The position numbers and the translations under genes were made by a program. Below the pieces are notes generated by a model. It ran no database searches. It saw nothing but the letters and a program-made list of their open reading frames with translations, and was not told the DNA's origin. A stretch of 64,000 bases of DNA from Pyrrhoderma lamaoense (Eukaryota; Basidiomycota; Agaricomycetes; Hymenochaetales; Hymenochaetaceae), in contig NBAZ01000017.1 in assembly GCA_002794735.1 (NCBI GenBank), forward strand, positions 372,001 to 436,000. Reading direction: 5' to 3'. This document shows positions 10,255 to 23,214 of this stretch, one piece after another. The first letter of the stretch is position 1. Each line of letters starts with the position of its first letter.

Positions 10255-13200
10255 CTAAGTAAGGCCATGGATAACGGTTACACCCAGGTCCATCGAGGTA
10301 GAAGTATCAGTAGAATATGAATTGTAAAGAGAAGCATCGCGAATCATCTCCTCAAAGGTGATGGGCTGAGCAGACAAATTCGTAACTCCAGGTGGTATAG
10401 AGGGAGATATTGAGCCTATAACTGTGGATATTTCCGGAAATAGCGAGCTGTAAATTTCTGACGGATCCTGATATCCGAATTTCTTGGGCTCTTCGATCTG
10501 TCCAGGTCCACAGGCGTAAAGAGTCTGTAAACTGTCCGACAATATCCGCCCCGAGACCGAGTTTTGTACAGCTCCAAAGTCGATTGGATTAATACCAAAT
10601 GCTGAGGCATCCGCCGTGCTCGGAAGGGTGATAGGATTTCCAAGGCTGTCTTGGGACCAGCCTGTAATACTACTTTCCGTGTGCCTTCCGGTGTACGGGA
10701 TTGATAGTTGTATCATGTCGGGTGAATCGATACTTGACCGAGACGCCGACTGGGATGTTTCAGGACTCGTAGGTATTGAAGAAACCTGTGGATTGAGATT
10801 CGTCTCTTCGCCAAGTATTGGGTTCTTATCTGAGGAAGGGTTTTGCATCAAAGCACTACAGTGCATGTTGCAGTGCATTGTATTCCTTTTTGACCCATCT
10901 ACAATGGAACAAGCTTTAGATCCCTTGTTTAGAACAAGGGACGCTCTGTCACGAAGACGATATAGGGCAGGCTACAAAAGCAGTTTTAAGATGCTGATCA
11001 ATAAGCTTATTAAGAAAAATTTATCCTTACTAATCCTCTAGAAGCCACAGGATGCACAGAAAACTTCTCAAGAAGAGAGATAGACAGTAATAACTCCTTG
11101 AACGCAGCAGTGACTAAAGGACCGAAGGTGCCTCTAGCAGCTATAGATCCAACGATGACCTAGAGGCCAAAAACTATTCAGAAATTGGAAGAAAACAACA
11201 TGATTAAGTCTTAATCTATAACTTACACCCGCACCAAGAGTATGTCCAAATACAGGCCATTGACGGAGAATCAACTCTGGAGCTTTCTCAAATGCTTTAG
11301 AAGCTTGGCGTAAAAATTTAATTGCAATTGCATATGCCGCCAAAAACGATGGCACAAAGGGACTACGGAGGGGATTCCCTGAACTTGTGAGCATCGCCCG
11401 AGCGAAGAAATTTTTATGCAAGAAAAGTAATGCTATAATCATTATTGTTGAGACAGTATGCACATATGTTATTACGATAGTCTGCCACTGACCGATTTCC
11501 TTGTACATAGAGTACATGAAACCTCGAACATGGATTGCTTCCGAATCACGATTAAACGGTGGGCTAGGAAACTCACGAATCTTCCCGTCAAATTCCATAA
11601 TTCGGGAGTAGTTGATGGAAGTTGCAACGCATAACTGCTCTGAGATAGGTCCAATGATGTCCTTAATAAATTGATGTCTCCATGTGTAAACTGCGAAGAT
11701 TAAGTTTTAATGGATAATTATTTAGTGTTTAATGATTTTTTTCTTACATCCAGTAGTCGTAGACCCGTCATCGGTGACTACTAATTCAACCTCTTCTGGA
11801 AACTCAACATCAGCATCCTGCATTCTAAATAAGGGTGGCCTCCCGGTTCCGAGCGCCTGATCAAGTGTTAGCAGATTAAGATATGCGTTAACATTATCAC
11901 ACCTTCCATCTATCGAAAGCACAGATATTCCAGAAAGTCATCCTCCTCCTTTGAACGACTTTTGGTTCTAAATTCCATTTTGCCGGATCTCGGTCTAGAG
12001 AGATTTCAGAAACATAGAAGATGTATGATTGTAAATTATACACACGTAATCCCAGCTAGATATTATCCTATAAGTTGAGAAGCGTGACAATTGAGAAGAC
12101 ACTTACACGAAGAGCAAGAACAATTGCATATGACATCACCTTCCACTGGAAATCAAGTGACGCTGTTGTGCATGAGAAGAAATCATAAGAAGCAATTAAC
12201 ATTAGAGCCTGCACTGATTCAAGACATTCGCCATGACCAAAAACAGAGTGCATGCCCAATGCTGTACGTGCAAAGAAATTGAAGGCTAACCCTTCTTCGT
12301 TGTTCGGTTTCTGAGTTAGATCCGCAGAAGCACCGCAAGCAAATATCGCGAAAGCAAGACTGGTCACATAAATTCGGCGTGTGATATCATCTTCGTATAG
12401 TTTCGTACTTGTATCAGCGTATTGCTCTCCCATGGCGCGGAGCCTTCTCTGTTTTACATATGGAAGTATCTCATCGATGATCTGGTCCCGCTCAATTGGC
12501 CGTGCAATCCAGGACACATTCTGAAGATAGGCCTCAGTGAGAGCGGTTGCTCGTTCGTATGATGGAAATCGAGCTTCAAGTAGACGAAGCGTATGCTCCG
12601 CATTTACTTTCTTATTTCGAGGGATGAATGGGCTTTTTTGGGCGGCATGAATGATTTCTTCTGGCAAATTTGCCGGAGGTGTGATAACTTCGTAGCCTAA
12701 AGAAGCAGGAAATTTCGATGTCTCATCCACAACTTCGGTCTATAAATTTTGCATTACTCTCAGTTGTTAGTTTGATTCGATTGCGACATAACATACCATC
12801 AACAGAACCTAAGTATTATCTATAGTTAGGTTACAATTAGGCTTAAACGTAGTTGTTGTACCTACCTCTGTTGCAAGACGACCAATAGAACGACCTTCGC
12901 CCGAGTGGATACAGAAAGAGTTTCGAACGCTTCGACAAGCGCTGGATCATCATATTCTTCGTTTGTATCCTGCTTCGCCTCGTTAGTGACTGCATCTACA
13001 CCGGACTTTATTGAAAGAAGATCTTCGGACAACAGGGGGTGAGGGTAAGGAGATATGCTAGCTTGTGCGATTTGTAGAGAGTCTTCTAATTGTCGGATGC
13101 GTTTGCTCATCTCATGGAGTTTACCATGAAGTTTGTGGGTATTCGCAAGAACAAACCTATAATGAGGTGTAAACAGATTGAGCATCTATTTGTTCTGGTT

Positions 13201-13632
13201 CTCTCGCACCTTGACCCTTGACCAGTGGTTAGTTGACCTATGAGAGCATAAGTTTTGGAGTCCTACGGGGTTCTTAAAGACAAACCATTTGGGCAGATGC
13301 TTTGACAACCCCTGCGAGTGCAGGAGGCACATGGGACCTTAAGCGGTCCTTAGACACTAAGATTACAGGAGAATTACATTGAGTCACAAACCTTCTTGTT
13401 ACATCTCAGCTTCAAACTGGTTAAAATTCGTAGAAGTTAGTCATATATTAACTAATAGTGCGCCAACTAAAAATACTTGCCGACGGCATTCTGCACAAGA
13501 TATTTCTCCTCGGGCACGCTTTCGTTCTAATTCTCGTTCTCGAGGTGAATTTTTCATTTCTTTCGTAGTATAACTTTCTAAGACTGATACTAGGCTTGAG
13601 TCTGGGGGCTCAGTCTGTTTTTCACTTGTCAT
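10255..13632 (-). CDS. Zn2Cys6 fungal transcription factor, copy 1
   Basis: The DNA-binding domain is encoded by three small exons. Exon 1 ends SCAECRR, the 25-base exon 13392-13416 gives LKLRCNKK, and exon 13286-13337 gives VPCASCTRRGCQSICPNG, so all six cysteines of a Gal4-type cluster are present. Next comes a helical linker (FVLANTHKLHGKLHEMSKRI then RQLEDSLQ). The middle homology region follows, with ARFPSYERATALTEAYLQNV, LAFAIFACGASADLT and FDRWKALGTGRPPLF, as in the fungal-specific transcription factor domain. The tail is Ser/Thr/Pro-rich and acidic, a likely activation region. The start is the ATG at 13632. The intron interrupting the zinc cluster uses a GC donor. One base seems lost at 12907-12908, after which the frame restores SGEGRSIGRLATE. 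Stop used: 10255; a spliced alternative end near 10169 is possible. A paralogue with the same architecture lies at 46405-49877. Confidence 0.85.
13417..13480 (-). other. GC-AG intron inside the zinc-cluster coding region
   Basis: On the minus strand the exon reads TGCCGTCG and is followed by GCAAGT, a typical GC donor context. The acceptor is CCAG at 13417-13418. Splicing here joins CAECRR to LKLRCNKK in frame and produces the required Cys spacing. The paralogue has a GTGAGA donor at the equivalent position (49794-49795). Confidence 0.7.
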
Positions 13633-15910
13633 TGTTCGTAACTCCCAGATAAATTAGCAGTGACAGTAGACTGGAAAGGATCTGATAGGACGATAAACTT
13701 GCAGTTTCATAAGATTGGAGGTACTCTTGTCTGATTTTGTAGAGGATATACTCTATGTTTCAATGACGGATTTACATGTATTAGTGTATATATACGCATT
13801 GAGTGTGATTGTCTCTGACGTATTCTTTGTCATAGATCATGTGTGCTTTTACTTAATTAGGAAAGTGTACATTATCTCAAAATATTTATCTATTCCGAAA
13901 AACCAATGAATATGCTATTACGCATACTCGAGAGTACGTATGTCTCACTAAGTGAGTCAGTATTTGTCTGAGATAGGGGCTGGTTATAAATAGGATCTGT
14001 AGATGATGATGAATCCACCTGGCAGCTCTTAATTTTGATTAAGAGCGAAATACGCGTCCCGCCGGCATACAGGCTTGTTGGAACCGCTTGACCTCAAAAA
14101 TGAAACGCATTCCGTTCATCCGTATCGTCGTTAAGCAGCATTCGCCCAGCAATATACATCAACACTTTCCTACATATTTTCATCACGACATGAGTCTGTC
14201 TGGGTTCAGAGATAAGAACGGGGTCAGACTTATGCTTTTACTAATTTTCTAAGCGGTGAAAGCATATTTTTAAACAGGAAAAGTAATCGGTCAAAGTCAA
14301 GTCCATTTAGATCAACATCTTGTATTGAAGCCGAGTCACCACGAATAAGGGGTGAAACGTATCCAGCAAAAACGATAGCAACATCCATCATGAAATTAAT
14401 AGGACAAACGAGTACAAACATGGGTTTTGAGTCATGAAGATCGGTTCCAATGTAAATCATGCATATGGAACGTAACAGCTTATGATTTGACCGAGTTTGG
14501 ATCTTCCTGAGTACGGAGAATGGCGGTGATCGTAAGCTGAGGTTTGAAGTTCTGTTCGGCAGCCTTTGGCTTAACATACAAAAAAGGCGACCTCTTATGA
14601 TTGATAGGTTGATGTGGCCCTGTGTTTCCAGCGCATCTATCTATTTTTTTTCACTATGTAAATCTGGCAATGGTGGCTGCACAGCCGCAATTTAAAATAG
14701 TTTGTTAATTTCAATCAACTATTCTGCGATTCCATAAATTATCATGTTAGGGACCAGAGAACCTTCCTCAAGTTAACCATCTTTTTTATGGACATCGGTT
14801 ACATGTAGAAGCTATAAACGGAATGTCAAGGGCCAGGGCCAGGATCATATGGAAGAACTCGCATGGACACTTGTATTTATGTAGAGTAACATTGATCTAG
14901 AAGGAGATTGATAAAAAAGAAAACCATATTGGGGAAATCACCCCGGCACTTGAAAACAGTCTTAGTCTACAGGAGATACTTACGCCGCACTTTCAGCGAA
15001 GTAGCGCCAATTGACGAGCGTCGAGTTGATTACTAATAGCCATGTTTAGGTCATATTACTACTCAGAACGGTTCAAATTTGAGTTCTTATCTCTTCTGAG
15101 GCCCACTGCTCAAGGGTACTTCATTGATTCATTTACATATATCTTGTATGTATTGCCAGACAGACTGATAATCAATCGCTACAAAAACATGATGGGAAAC
15201 TGATGGTAGCTCTCATCGGCGTGTATAGCAATTTTTAGGTCTTGGGAAGAAATTCTGTAGGAAGTGTACTTTGGTTTCTCATCAGCTTTGTATTTTTACA
15301 ATTAAATCCCCAGATAATCACTGCTACTGCATTTATCACTACTCAAACTGAAGCTGATGACTTGCACCTTAAAGAATAATTGAATAAAGGCTACAAGACA
15401 ACATCAACTCATGTAAACCTTCAAACTACGAGCCCATATAGATCTCAGGCTGAGTACTTTAGATTATACATTTGTTGCGGAACAATCAGCCAATGCGTTC
15501 AGCGCCGATCGCGGATTGCTTTAAGGCGAATACCTAAGATTTCAAAGATTTCGACTCATGTTGTAATTCCATGATGTACCTTGACGTACCTTACTCCTGG
15601 ACTCTTCCGATTATGCTGTCGTCGGCGTTGCTTCCGGTAGGTTGTAAACACTCCGAAAATAAGACATAGCCACTTCCAGGGTGCCTACAGTGCCCTGTCA
15701 AGTAATCCGTAGACCTGCCCTCCGACTTAGTTCCACTGAAGATCTCTACAAGTTCTTGATCGACATGGCGGAGGAAAAACTCTGTCGGTGCAGCATGGTA
15801 CTTATACCCCTTCTCGTGGACACTCGACTCTCTGAGCCTTTTTCCCGTCGTACTTTTCGACGTGCAAAAGGATCACTTATTGTTGTGTAGTATATTTCCA
15901 AGGTATCAAC
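13633..15910. other. Long intergenic region, one weak ORF
   Basis: The only ORF above 100 codons is on the minus strand at 14230-14577 (115 codons). It has a possible hydrophobic stretch (FVLVCPINFMMDVAIVFAG) but no motif I recognise, and no flanking exons that look coding. Codon use and base composition match the surrounding non-coding DNA. The right part is presumably the promoter of the copper radical oxidase gene. Confidence 0.4.
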
Positions 15911-18900
15911 ATGCGATATCGGTCCTCTCATTCTCAAATTCACCCTATTCTCTCCTTTAAATTTGTTCCTCAAGTTATATGTACCATCTTGAATCTATCT
16001 GCCTTGGTATGTTATGTGGGCTATAGACCGATGATTATCCCTCTCATTCCTCATGCCTATGTGCGACTTCAACTTTATACTAATATTTCTTTATGCTTCA
16101 CAGGTTTCTACTTCCCCGCATTTGGATACCAACTTGTCTCTTCGGGCACGTAAGCATGCCATTCAAGAAAAGCGACAAAGCATCCCTTCCGTCCTTCCTG
16201 GAAACTGGACTAGCCAAGGATGCTTCACGTATGCGGATAAACTTGAGAAATAAGAATTTCCTATTCAACCAATAACGTTCTTTCTTTATAGTGATAATCC
16301 AGCTTCGAGGACCCTCACAGGTGCTTCTTTCACAAATACCACTGGTATGACTATAGAAAGTTGCATATCTTTCTGTTCTGGTAGCACTGCGGCACAAAGC
16401 TCGAGCTTTATCTTTGCCGGGGTTGAATTCGGACAGGAATGCTGTGAGTAATGAACGAATTCTATCCAAGCTTTCTCTCGATGCTGATTTACGTATAGAC
16501 TGTGATGATTTCATTGAAAATGGAGGAGCTAATGCTACCCTTACGGATTGCAATATGGCTTGTACCGGTGACGCCAGTGAGCTATGTGGTGGTCCTAATC
16601 GTCTCAATCTTTTCTTCTCTGGTGGTACTCCTCCGCCCGCGCCGATCGAAGTTCCTAGCTTTGGGGAATGGGTATCTTTGGGATGCTACACGTTAGTGTT
16701 TCGTATAAAACTATTCGTATTCCAACTCACAGAATACATATTTTTCTTCCTAAGTGATGATGTAAACAACCGGACACTCTCTTTCCCTATTGGAGTTGAA
16801 GGTGATATGACTGTCCCTGCATGTCTTCAAGCATGCCAGGATGATAACTTCCCGATCGCTGGTCTTGAGTTTTCAACGCAATGTTTCTGCGGTTCTGAGA
16901 TAGCTAGTAGCGGTGTCCCTGCTTCATCAGGTTGCAACATGGTTTGTCAAGGAAACTCGACTACTTTGTGCGGGGGAGCGGACCGACTGAACTTATACAA
17001 CTTTACTGGGACATTAACGGGTCCACCTGTTACCAATCCTCCCCCAGGAGGAGGTGCTCCGAATCCAGACGTTCATCCGGTTCTAACTGGCTTACCGGCA
17101 CCATGGGAATATAGTGGCTGTTATGTGTAAGTAAAGACACATTAAGTACACAAAGAGTTAAACTTAAAATGCTCTGAACCTTCCTAGAGATAATGCTAAT
17201 GGTCGTATTCTGGGAACAGAACAACCTGACGATGACTCTTTGACCGTTGAATCATGCATAGATTTTTGTCAAGGCCAAAACTTCACCCTTGCCGGAGTTG
17301 AGTTCGGTGTTCAATGTTGTACGTAAGCTGTTCGCTTTGATACCTTCCCTTCGGATTCTAAGTAAATAAATATCCCTTACTCATTTTTCTGATTGTTTCC
17401 TTGGTTTTTGACTTAAACACCACAAAAATCTAGTCTGCGACGACAACGTGATAAATGGAGGGGATCTCGCTCAAGAGGATTCTGATTGTGATATGGCTTG
17501 CGGTGGGAACTCGACGTAAGACTTTTTTGATACAGTAGTAACAGGACGAAGAGAAGCTGATTATCCTTTCTTCTCAACATCTCATTCATCTCCCGCATCT
17601 TGATCTGTATATTCTCCTATACCTACTGCTCTTCCACTTCTGACTTCTTTTGCCTGTGCCGAATTGCACTTCTGCACATTAGCGAAGCATGCGGCGGTCC
17701 GAATCGAATGTCTATTTACACCTCCACGGCCAACGTGACTCTATTACCTGTACCAACAACTCAAAACACAAGTCTTCCCGGCCAATGGAAATACGTTGGA
17801 TGCCTAGCGTAAATGCACCTTCCCGCTAAAGATAACTAGTTATCTAACAATCTGTAACAGAGAGCCCGGAGCGAACCGTGTCTTCCCTTATCAGATTATA
17901 TTGGAGAAGAACAACACTGCAACAAACTGTTTGACGCAATGCTCTACATTCGGATATCCTGCTGCTGGAATGGAGTTTGGGGATGAATGCTGTGCGAAAC
18001 ATAGTTTTTTTCCTATTTTATCAACTCAATTATACTTATTATTAACCATAAGGGTGTGGTGATGTTGAGGATATCGCTGCAAATGGAGGACAAAATGCCT
18101 CGGAAACAGACTGTTCGTTCCCTTGTTCCGGTGACCCCATACATCTTTGTGGCGGGGCTGAACGCCTGAGCTTGTACGAATGGGAAGGTGGTCTCAATAA
18201 CTGGCATACCCCCGAAAACACAGGAAGCTACGAAGTAAATGCTCTGAGTTTATTTTTATTATCTGTTAATCGTTACTTATTTCTATAGCTCCTGATTGGT
18301 GGTATCGTTATTCCACTTGTCTCAAATGTTGGAATAAATAACAAAGTCCAGTTTCTTGAGAAGTTTGGTACTAGTGATCCCCCTAATTCTACTGGTAAGA
18401 CCGTGCTTAATAGAGTATGACAATGTGCTAAGCAAGTTACTCAAGGTGCATATGAACTTGATTTATCTCTCACCGACGACTTTTCGAAAGCATGGCGAGA
18501 AATGCACGTAAAGACCGATGTGTTCTGCTCAGCAATGATCACTCTTCCAGACAAGGCTGCACGTCTGATCAACGTAGGAGGATGGTCTCTGGTTTCAACA
18601 TTTGGTGTTCGAATATATACTCCAAGTGGATCTCCAGGAGTAAATGGGACCACTGATTGGGAAGAAAATCCAGAAGAACTTCAATTGCAGGTGAATAGTC
18701 AAGGGAAACGTGTATCTGAGCTATACTAAACATATCTTATAGAATGGACGTTGGTACCCAGGTGTCATGATGATGGCTAACGGTACTATACTTGTCGTTG
18801 GAGGAGAAAGCGGTAGCAATGGTCCCCCAGTCCCGACTCTTGAAACCCTTCCTACACCTGCTGGTGGCCCCACAGTACTCACTATGGATTGGCTTCAACG

Positions 18901-20047
18901 CACAGACCCTAACAATCTCTATCCATTCCTCTTCGTCCTTCCCTCGGGTGGAATATTTGTTATCTACTACAACGAAGCACGAATATTAGACGAGGTTACA
19001 TTCGATACCATCACTCAACTTCCAAACATTCCCGGTGCGGTGAATAATTTCCTTGGTGGCCGTACGTACCCTATGGAAGGTACTGCCCTCATGTTACCAC
19101 AGTTTGCACCGTATACAGACCCTGTTACCGTACTTGTTTGCGGAGGCTCGACTCCGGGTCCAGCGATTGCACTTGACAACTGTGTAACCACACAGCCAGA
19201 GGTAGAAAATCCCACATGGACAATAGAACGCATGGTGCGTACGAACTTGATATTACCTTTAAAAGACTGCTTATCTTTGAATTAACCAATAGCCATCTAA
19301 ACGAGTGATGACATGTATGGTCCCTCTACCGGATGGGACTTACATGATTATGAATGGGGCTCAACAGGGTGTTGCTGGTTTCGGGCTTGCAACAGAACCC
19401 AACTTGCAAGCATTACTCTACGATCCGACTCAACCACTGGGTTCACGTTTCTCAATATTGAACGAGACAATCGTTGCTAGAATGTATCACTCTGAAGCTA
19501 TCTTACTCCCTGATGGCCGTGTACTTGTCTCAGGTTCAGACCCTGAAGATCCTCGATTCCCTCAAGAATTCCGTGTTGAAGTGTATATTCCACCCTATTT
19601 GTCCTCTGGTCTTACCCAACCATCTTTCACGATCGAGAAGACGGATTGGGCGTACGGTGATCAAGTCCCCATTACTGTGACTCTTCATCAAGGCACTACT
19701 AGTGGAATGCGTGTATCCCTCATTGGAGGTCAGTAAAATAAAATTTAAAAAAAATGAAATCGTTTGACTTCCAAATCATACTGATTATTACTGTGTCATC
19801 CCAGCTATCTCAAGCACACACGGAAATAGTATGGGTGCCCGTACCCTTTTCCCAGAATTCAGCTGTAATGGAAACGTATGCACAATTACGGCACCCCGAA
19901 CGCGCATGTTAGCCCACCTGGTTGGTTCCAACTCTTCATACTTGATGGCCTACACCATCTCATTCATCGTGGGTAAGAATCGGAGGAGATCCGGCAGAAT
20001 TGGGTAACTGGCCACCTTTTGACGATTTCACTCGTCCAGGAGTTTAG
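15911..20047 (+). CDS. Secreted copper radical oxidase (glyoxal-oxidase type, AA5_1) with four N-terminal WSC domains
   Basis: A hydrophobic N-terminus ([15 protein letters not shown]) is followed by four WSC repeats. Each has the pattern GCYxD, then GxEFGxxCxCG/D, then DCxMxCxG, then CGGPNRL (about 16200-16640, 16660-17010, 17100-17730 and 17790-18180). The catalytic part follows, with [14 protein letters not shown] (the Cys that is cross-linked), [13 protein letters not shown] (active-site Tyr), [20 protein letters not shown] (Tyr-His copper ligands) and [10 protein letters not shown] (His ligand). Family role: oxidises small aldehydes and alcohols to give hydrogen peroxide, used in lignocellulose decay or wall chemistry. 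WSC repeats bind polysaccharide. The architecture matches the CRO3-5 group of white-rot fungi. Two one-base losses near the end (C4 at 19894-19897 and GGCC at 19947-19950) shift the frame. Read across them the protein ends [15 protein letters not shown], then [10 protein letters not shown], then FTRPGV and TAG at 20045, the usual family ending. Confidence 0.9.
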
Positions 20048-20738
20048 TTTGATAAACATACATGGTGTTTTTGTATAATCTTGGGATCTTTGGTTTTTTA
20101 TTGGCAAAAATTATGGACTATACCTCTAGTTTTTATTTTTACAAGCTTTCTTTACCTTATCGTTTTATCTTGCCCCAATAAAGGGTTTCATATGAAATCG
20201 TCATAATTCCCTGTGCATGGAAACGCGTGGATCAGTGAACTACTTAGAGATATTACAAATAATGTCATCCATCGATTGAAGGTTCTAATTTGGAGATCGT
20301 ATTGCTACTACACGTGTATGAGAAATTCAAAGCTATTTTTTACTAGACTTCAAGACATGAGGACTTAGTACATGGGTGTGGTTTGCAACCTTTTCACCCT
20401 CTTTTTGATATAATTATCGATACCCCACAAACGTTCCTGCTAATGACTGCGAGAACGATAAAAACGTATATTCGTAATATCAAAAGATGTACACAGAAGC
20501 CCCAGCATTAAGACACAAATGTACCGTTTTGTATTTTATTTGTTAAAGAGAAGGTATAGAAGGAGTGTAAGATTATTAGAGAATAGTGGGTCATAGTAAA
20601 CAAAAACTAGTAGATAAAGCAACCCGCAGTAGCCCAAAACAAGAAGGAAAAAGTCTATAATGTTACAGGTACACAGCGTAAAGATAGTATTAAGTTAGAA
20701 TATATGGGGAAAAGAGCCACATGTGTTGGCTGTTCATT
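20048..20738. other. Intergenic between two convergent genes
   Basis: AT-rich sequence with no ORF of note. It contains the 3' untranslated regions of the oxidase (+) and the GH16 gene (-). Confidence 0.5.
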
Positions 20739-23214
20739 TTAACAAGATTGCCACATCTTAACATAATCACTAATTCAAGAATTGCGTGAGTTTGCAATAC
20801 TATAAAAATGTCAAGAAGTTACTTACACAGCCATCCCTCGATCACGGGGATCTTGAGGCCAGGTGCTGTACCAAGTGTCTTGAGCACGCGCGAAGTCGTA
20901 CATCGCGGCTGAATTAAGCAAAGTAATTGGTGAGATGATGTTATCTCCGAAATGGAAGTTGTTGCACTTACTATCCGACCTATCAAGCCATGGCTTGTCT
21001 CCCACATTATCTGGGAACCATCCATTGGTTCCACCAACAGCAACGTTCATGATGAGGTAGAATTCTAGGATAAAATGAGAAAGGAGTCTATTATAGTGTT
21101 TTGGGAATTTTCACTTACGTTGATCAAAGGGAGCGGAGAAACTATCTAAGCCCCATGGATTCGGGACAGTAATCTCTGAGGTACCATTGAAAACAGTCGG
21201 GGGAATTGTCCACGCGTAAAGAACGGCTCATTGAATGTGACGTGCAACATCAGCTGCAGACGGGAGTCAACATAAACACGACTAAATTTATGCTTTAGTG
21301 AATGCAATGACGAAAAATTATCGATATCTTACATGAACTTATCAGACCACTCAAGAGCATATGTGTGAAAGTCTTGATTAAACGCTCCACGTCGTTTATT
21401 CCACCAACCGAAAGTACGAAATCCTTCATTTAGCCAGGTAAGAGGTCCCCAATTCAAAGTACCGCGAACAAAATTAACACCCTGGCCTTGATATAGATTA
21501 TTATTCCCACGTGATTCCATAATGTCGATCTCTCCAGACAGTGGCCAATCACCATAGGTGTTATCCACCGGAAGCATCCAAAGTGCGGGCCAGGTCCAGT
21601 CTCCGGTAGAAATTTTAGCACGAATCTCAACTCGTCCATAGGCAATTGATCCCCCAGTGGCGTTGCGGGTAGTGAGACGTGCAGATTGAACTGGGTTGAT
21701 AACTGTTCTTGTCGTTATATTCGAAACAGCTCCGCAGCCAGTGGCATTAAGTGCCGTACATCCAGTAAGATTGAATGTATGACCATCAAATACAGCACTG
21801 GTTCCAATAACATCTGAGGTTAACGTTGGAACGATGTATAGTATTCCATCTTCAATGAAAGAGTTGTTTGCCGAATTTGTCGTCATTTCAAACTCGCCGT
21901 TCCTGAAAATCTTATGTCAGAAATAGAAGGCTATGGTATAAATAGGTTCTCGGAGAAAAAGAAACTCAAATAATTAGATAATAAAAACGTTTAAGAATAC
22001 GGTGTTACCCGAATGTGCACGACTAGTACTTCTAAACGTCGCGAAGAGCTTTCTTGGGAGATTACGGACAATGTCAGATTAAAGGAGCCCGTCGTGAGAA
22101 GTTCCGATGATTTCAAGACAGAATTAAGAAACAATATATAGAAGTTGATTTGCCTTGCGGCAAAGAAAAGAAGAGAAGCTATCTTTACTTACCCAAAACC
22201 ATCCATGGATACATCCCAAGCCCATTTATCTGTGTCAATGCTATCTCCATTGAAATCATCTTCGAACACCAAACACAGATTTCCGGTCAAAAGTTGTACC
22301 TCTTTGGCACCATACCAGCAACGAAGGAAACTTGCGCCAATACCGATGAGAGATAGCAGCAATGTAAGCCAGTATGAGATACGAGCACGGCGATCTGGTT
22401 TTGCTAACCAAGGTTTCTCAATGACGGTATCTGGATCCAGCATTTGACATTCCATTCGCTTCCCAGGAAGAACCGAAATTTTGCGGTCTTTCGCAAGTGC
22501 AAAAGCAGCGCCAGAAGCAATCTTATCAGAAGAAAGCGAGTGTGAAGAACCAGGTGGCGTTAAGTGTGCAGAAGAACCAGCAGTACCTCCAGTTCCAGGC
22601 CGTTGTGAGATACGCCTTCCGCCGGGACCAGTAGAAGCTGCAGATGATGGCCGATACAACTTTGGAGCCGCAAAAGACTCGCGCTTCTGGGGTTGAGGCG
22701 TCCCAGGTGTAGATGTCGAATTGGTACTAGTAGCAGCAATGACATCAATGCCGGTTGAGGAGCGCGAGGCTCGTTTCAGGTAGGAAGGAAAGGGAGGAAC
22801 AGGAGGCAAGCCTCGGGTGCTTTCAGAGATACTTCCAGGAGCCGTATTAACACGGGTGAGTGCTGACCCTTGCGCATTCGCGAGATTTGCGAAACCGTAT
22901 GAAGGACTATGAATTGACAACTGAGAGACAGTAGCGCCTGCCAGGTTAACTAAGGCGAGGTTGTGCACTGAAGCACGAGCGGACTCGGTGGGTGTTCTAA
23001 ATGGGTCAGCAGGTGTAGGGGGAGATGTGTCGACAATGATGTCCATGTCTTGGTCGTATTCAACAGCAGCAGACTGCGCTGGAGGTAGATGCATTGTAGG
23101 AGGCTGGGGACATGCGGATCGCGGCACACTGGAGCTTCTTCTGATATTGTGGGTTAAACCATAGTATTCAAAGTTGTGTTCATCATGCGTAGCTAGTCCG
23201 TTTGGATCAGACAT
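20739..23214 (-). CDS. KRE6: KRE6/SKN1-type GH16 beta-glucan synthesis protein
   Basis: The start is the ATG at 23214 (MSDPNGLATHDEHNF). About 260 residues of Ser/Pro/Gly-rich, presumably cytosolic sequence precede a single membrane anchor (ISYWLTLLLSLIGIGASFL), so this is a type II membrane protein. The luminal part has the GH16 fold landmarks: FEDDFNGDSID, ARLTTRNATGGSIAYGRVEI, DWTWPALWMLP, the catalytic signature GEIDIMESRG (both glutamates present), FHTYALEWSDKFM, FYLIMNVAVGGTNGWFPDN and, at the end, WYSTWPQDPRDRGMAV then DYVKMWQSC. Family role: needed for beta-1,6-glucan formation in the cell wall, acting in the secretory pathway. Introns interrupt it after SMDGFG and near 20820-20780, among others. 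One base is missing in the G5 run at 21199-21203; read across, it gives GQFPPTVFNG and PWGLDSFSAPFD, as expected. The end is the TAA at 20739. Confidence 0.92.

Noticed and set aside
10616..11041. 141-codon plus-strand ORF
   Set aside because: It is a shadow of the Ser/Thr-rich tail of the Zn2Cys6 regulator on the other strand.
14230..14577. 115-codon minus-strand ORF
   Set aside because: No motif, no neighbouring coding exons and no similarity that I could see to the regulator next to it.
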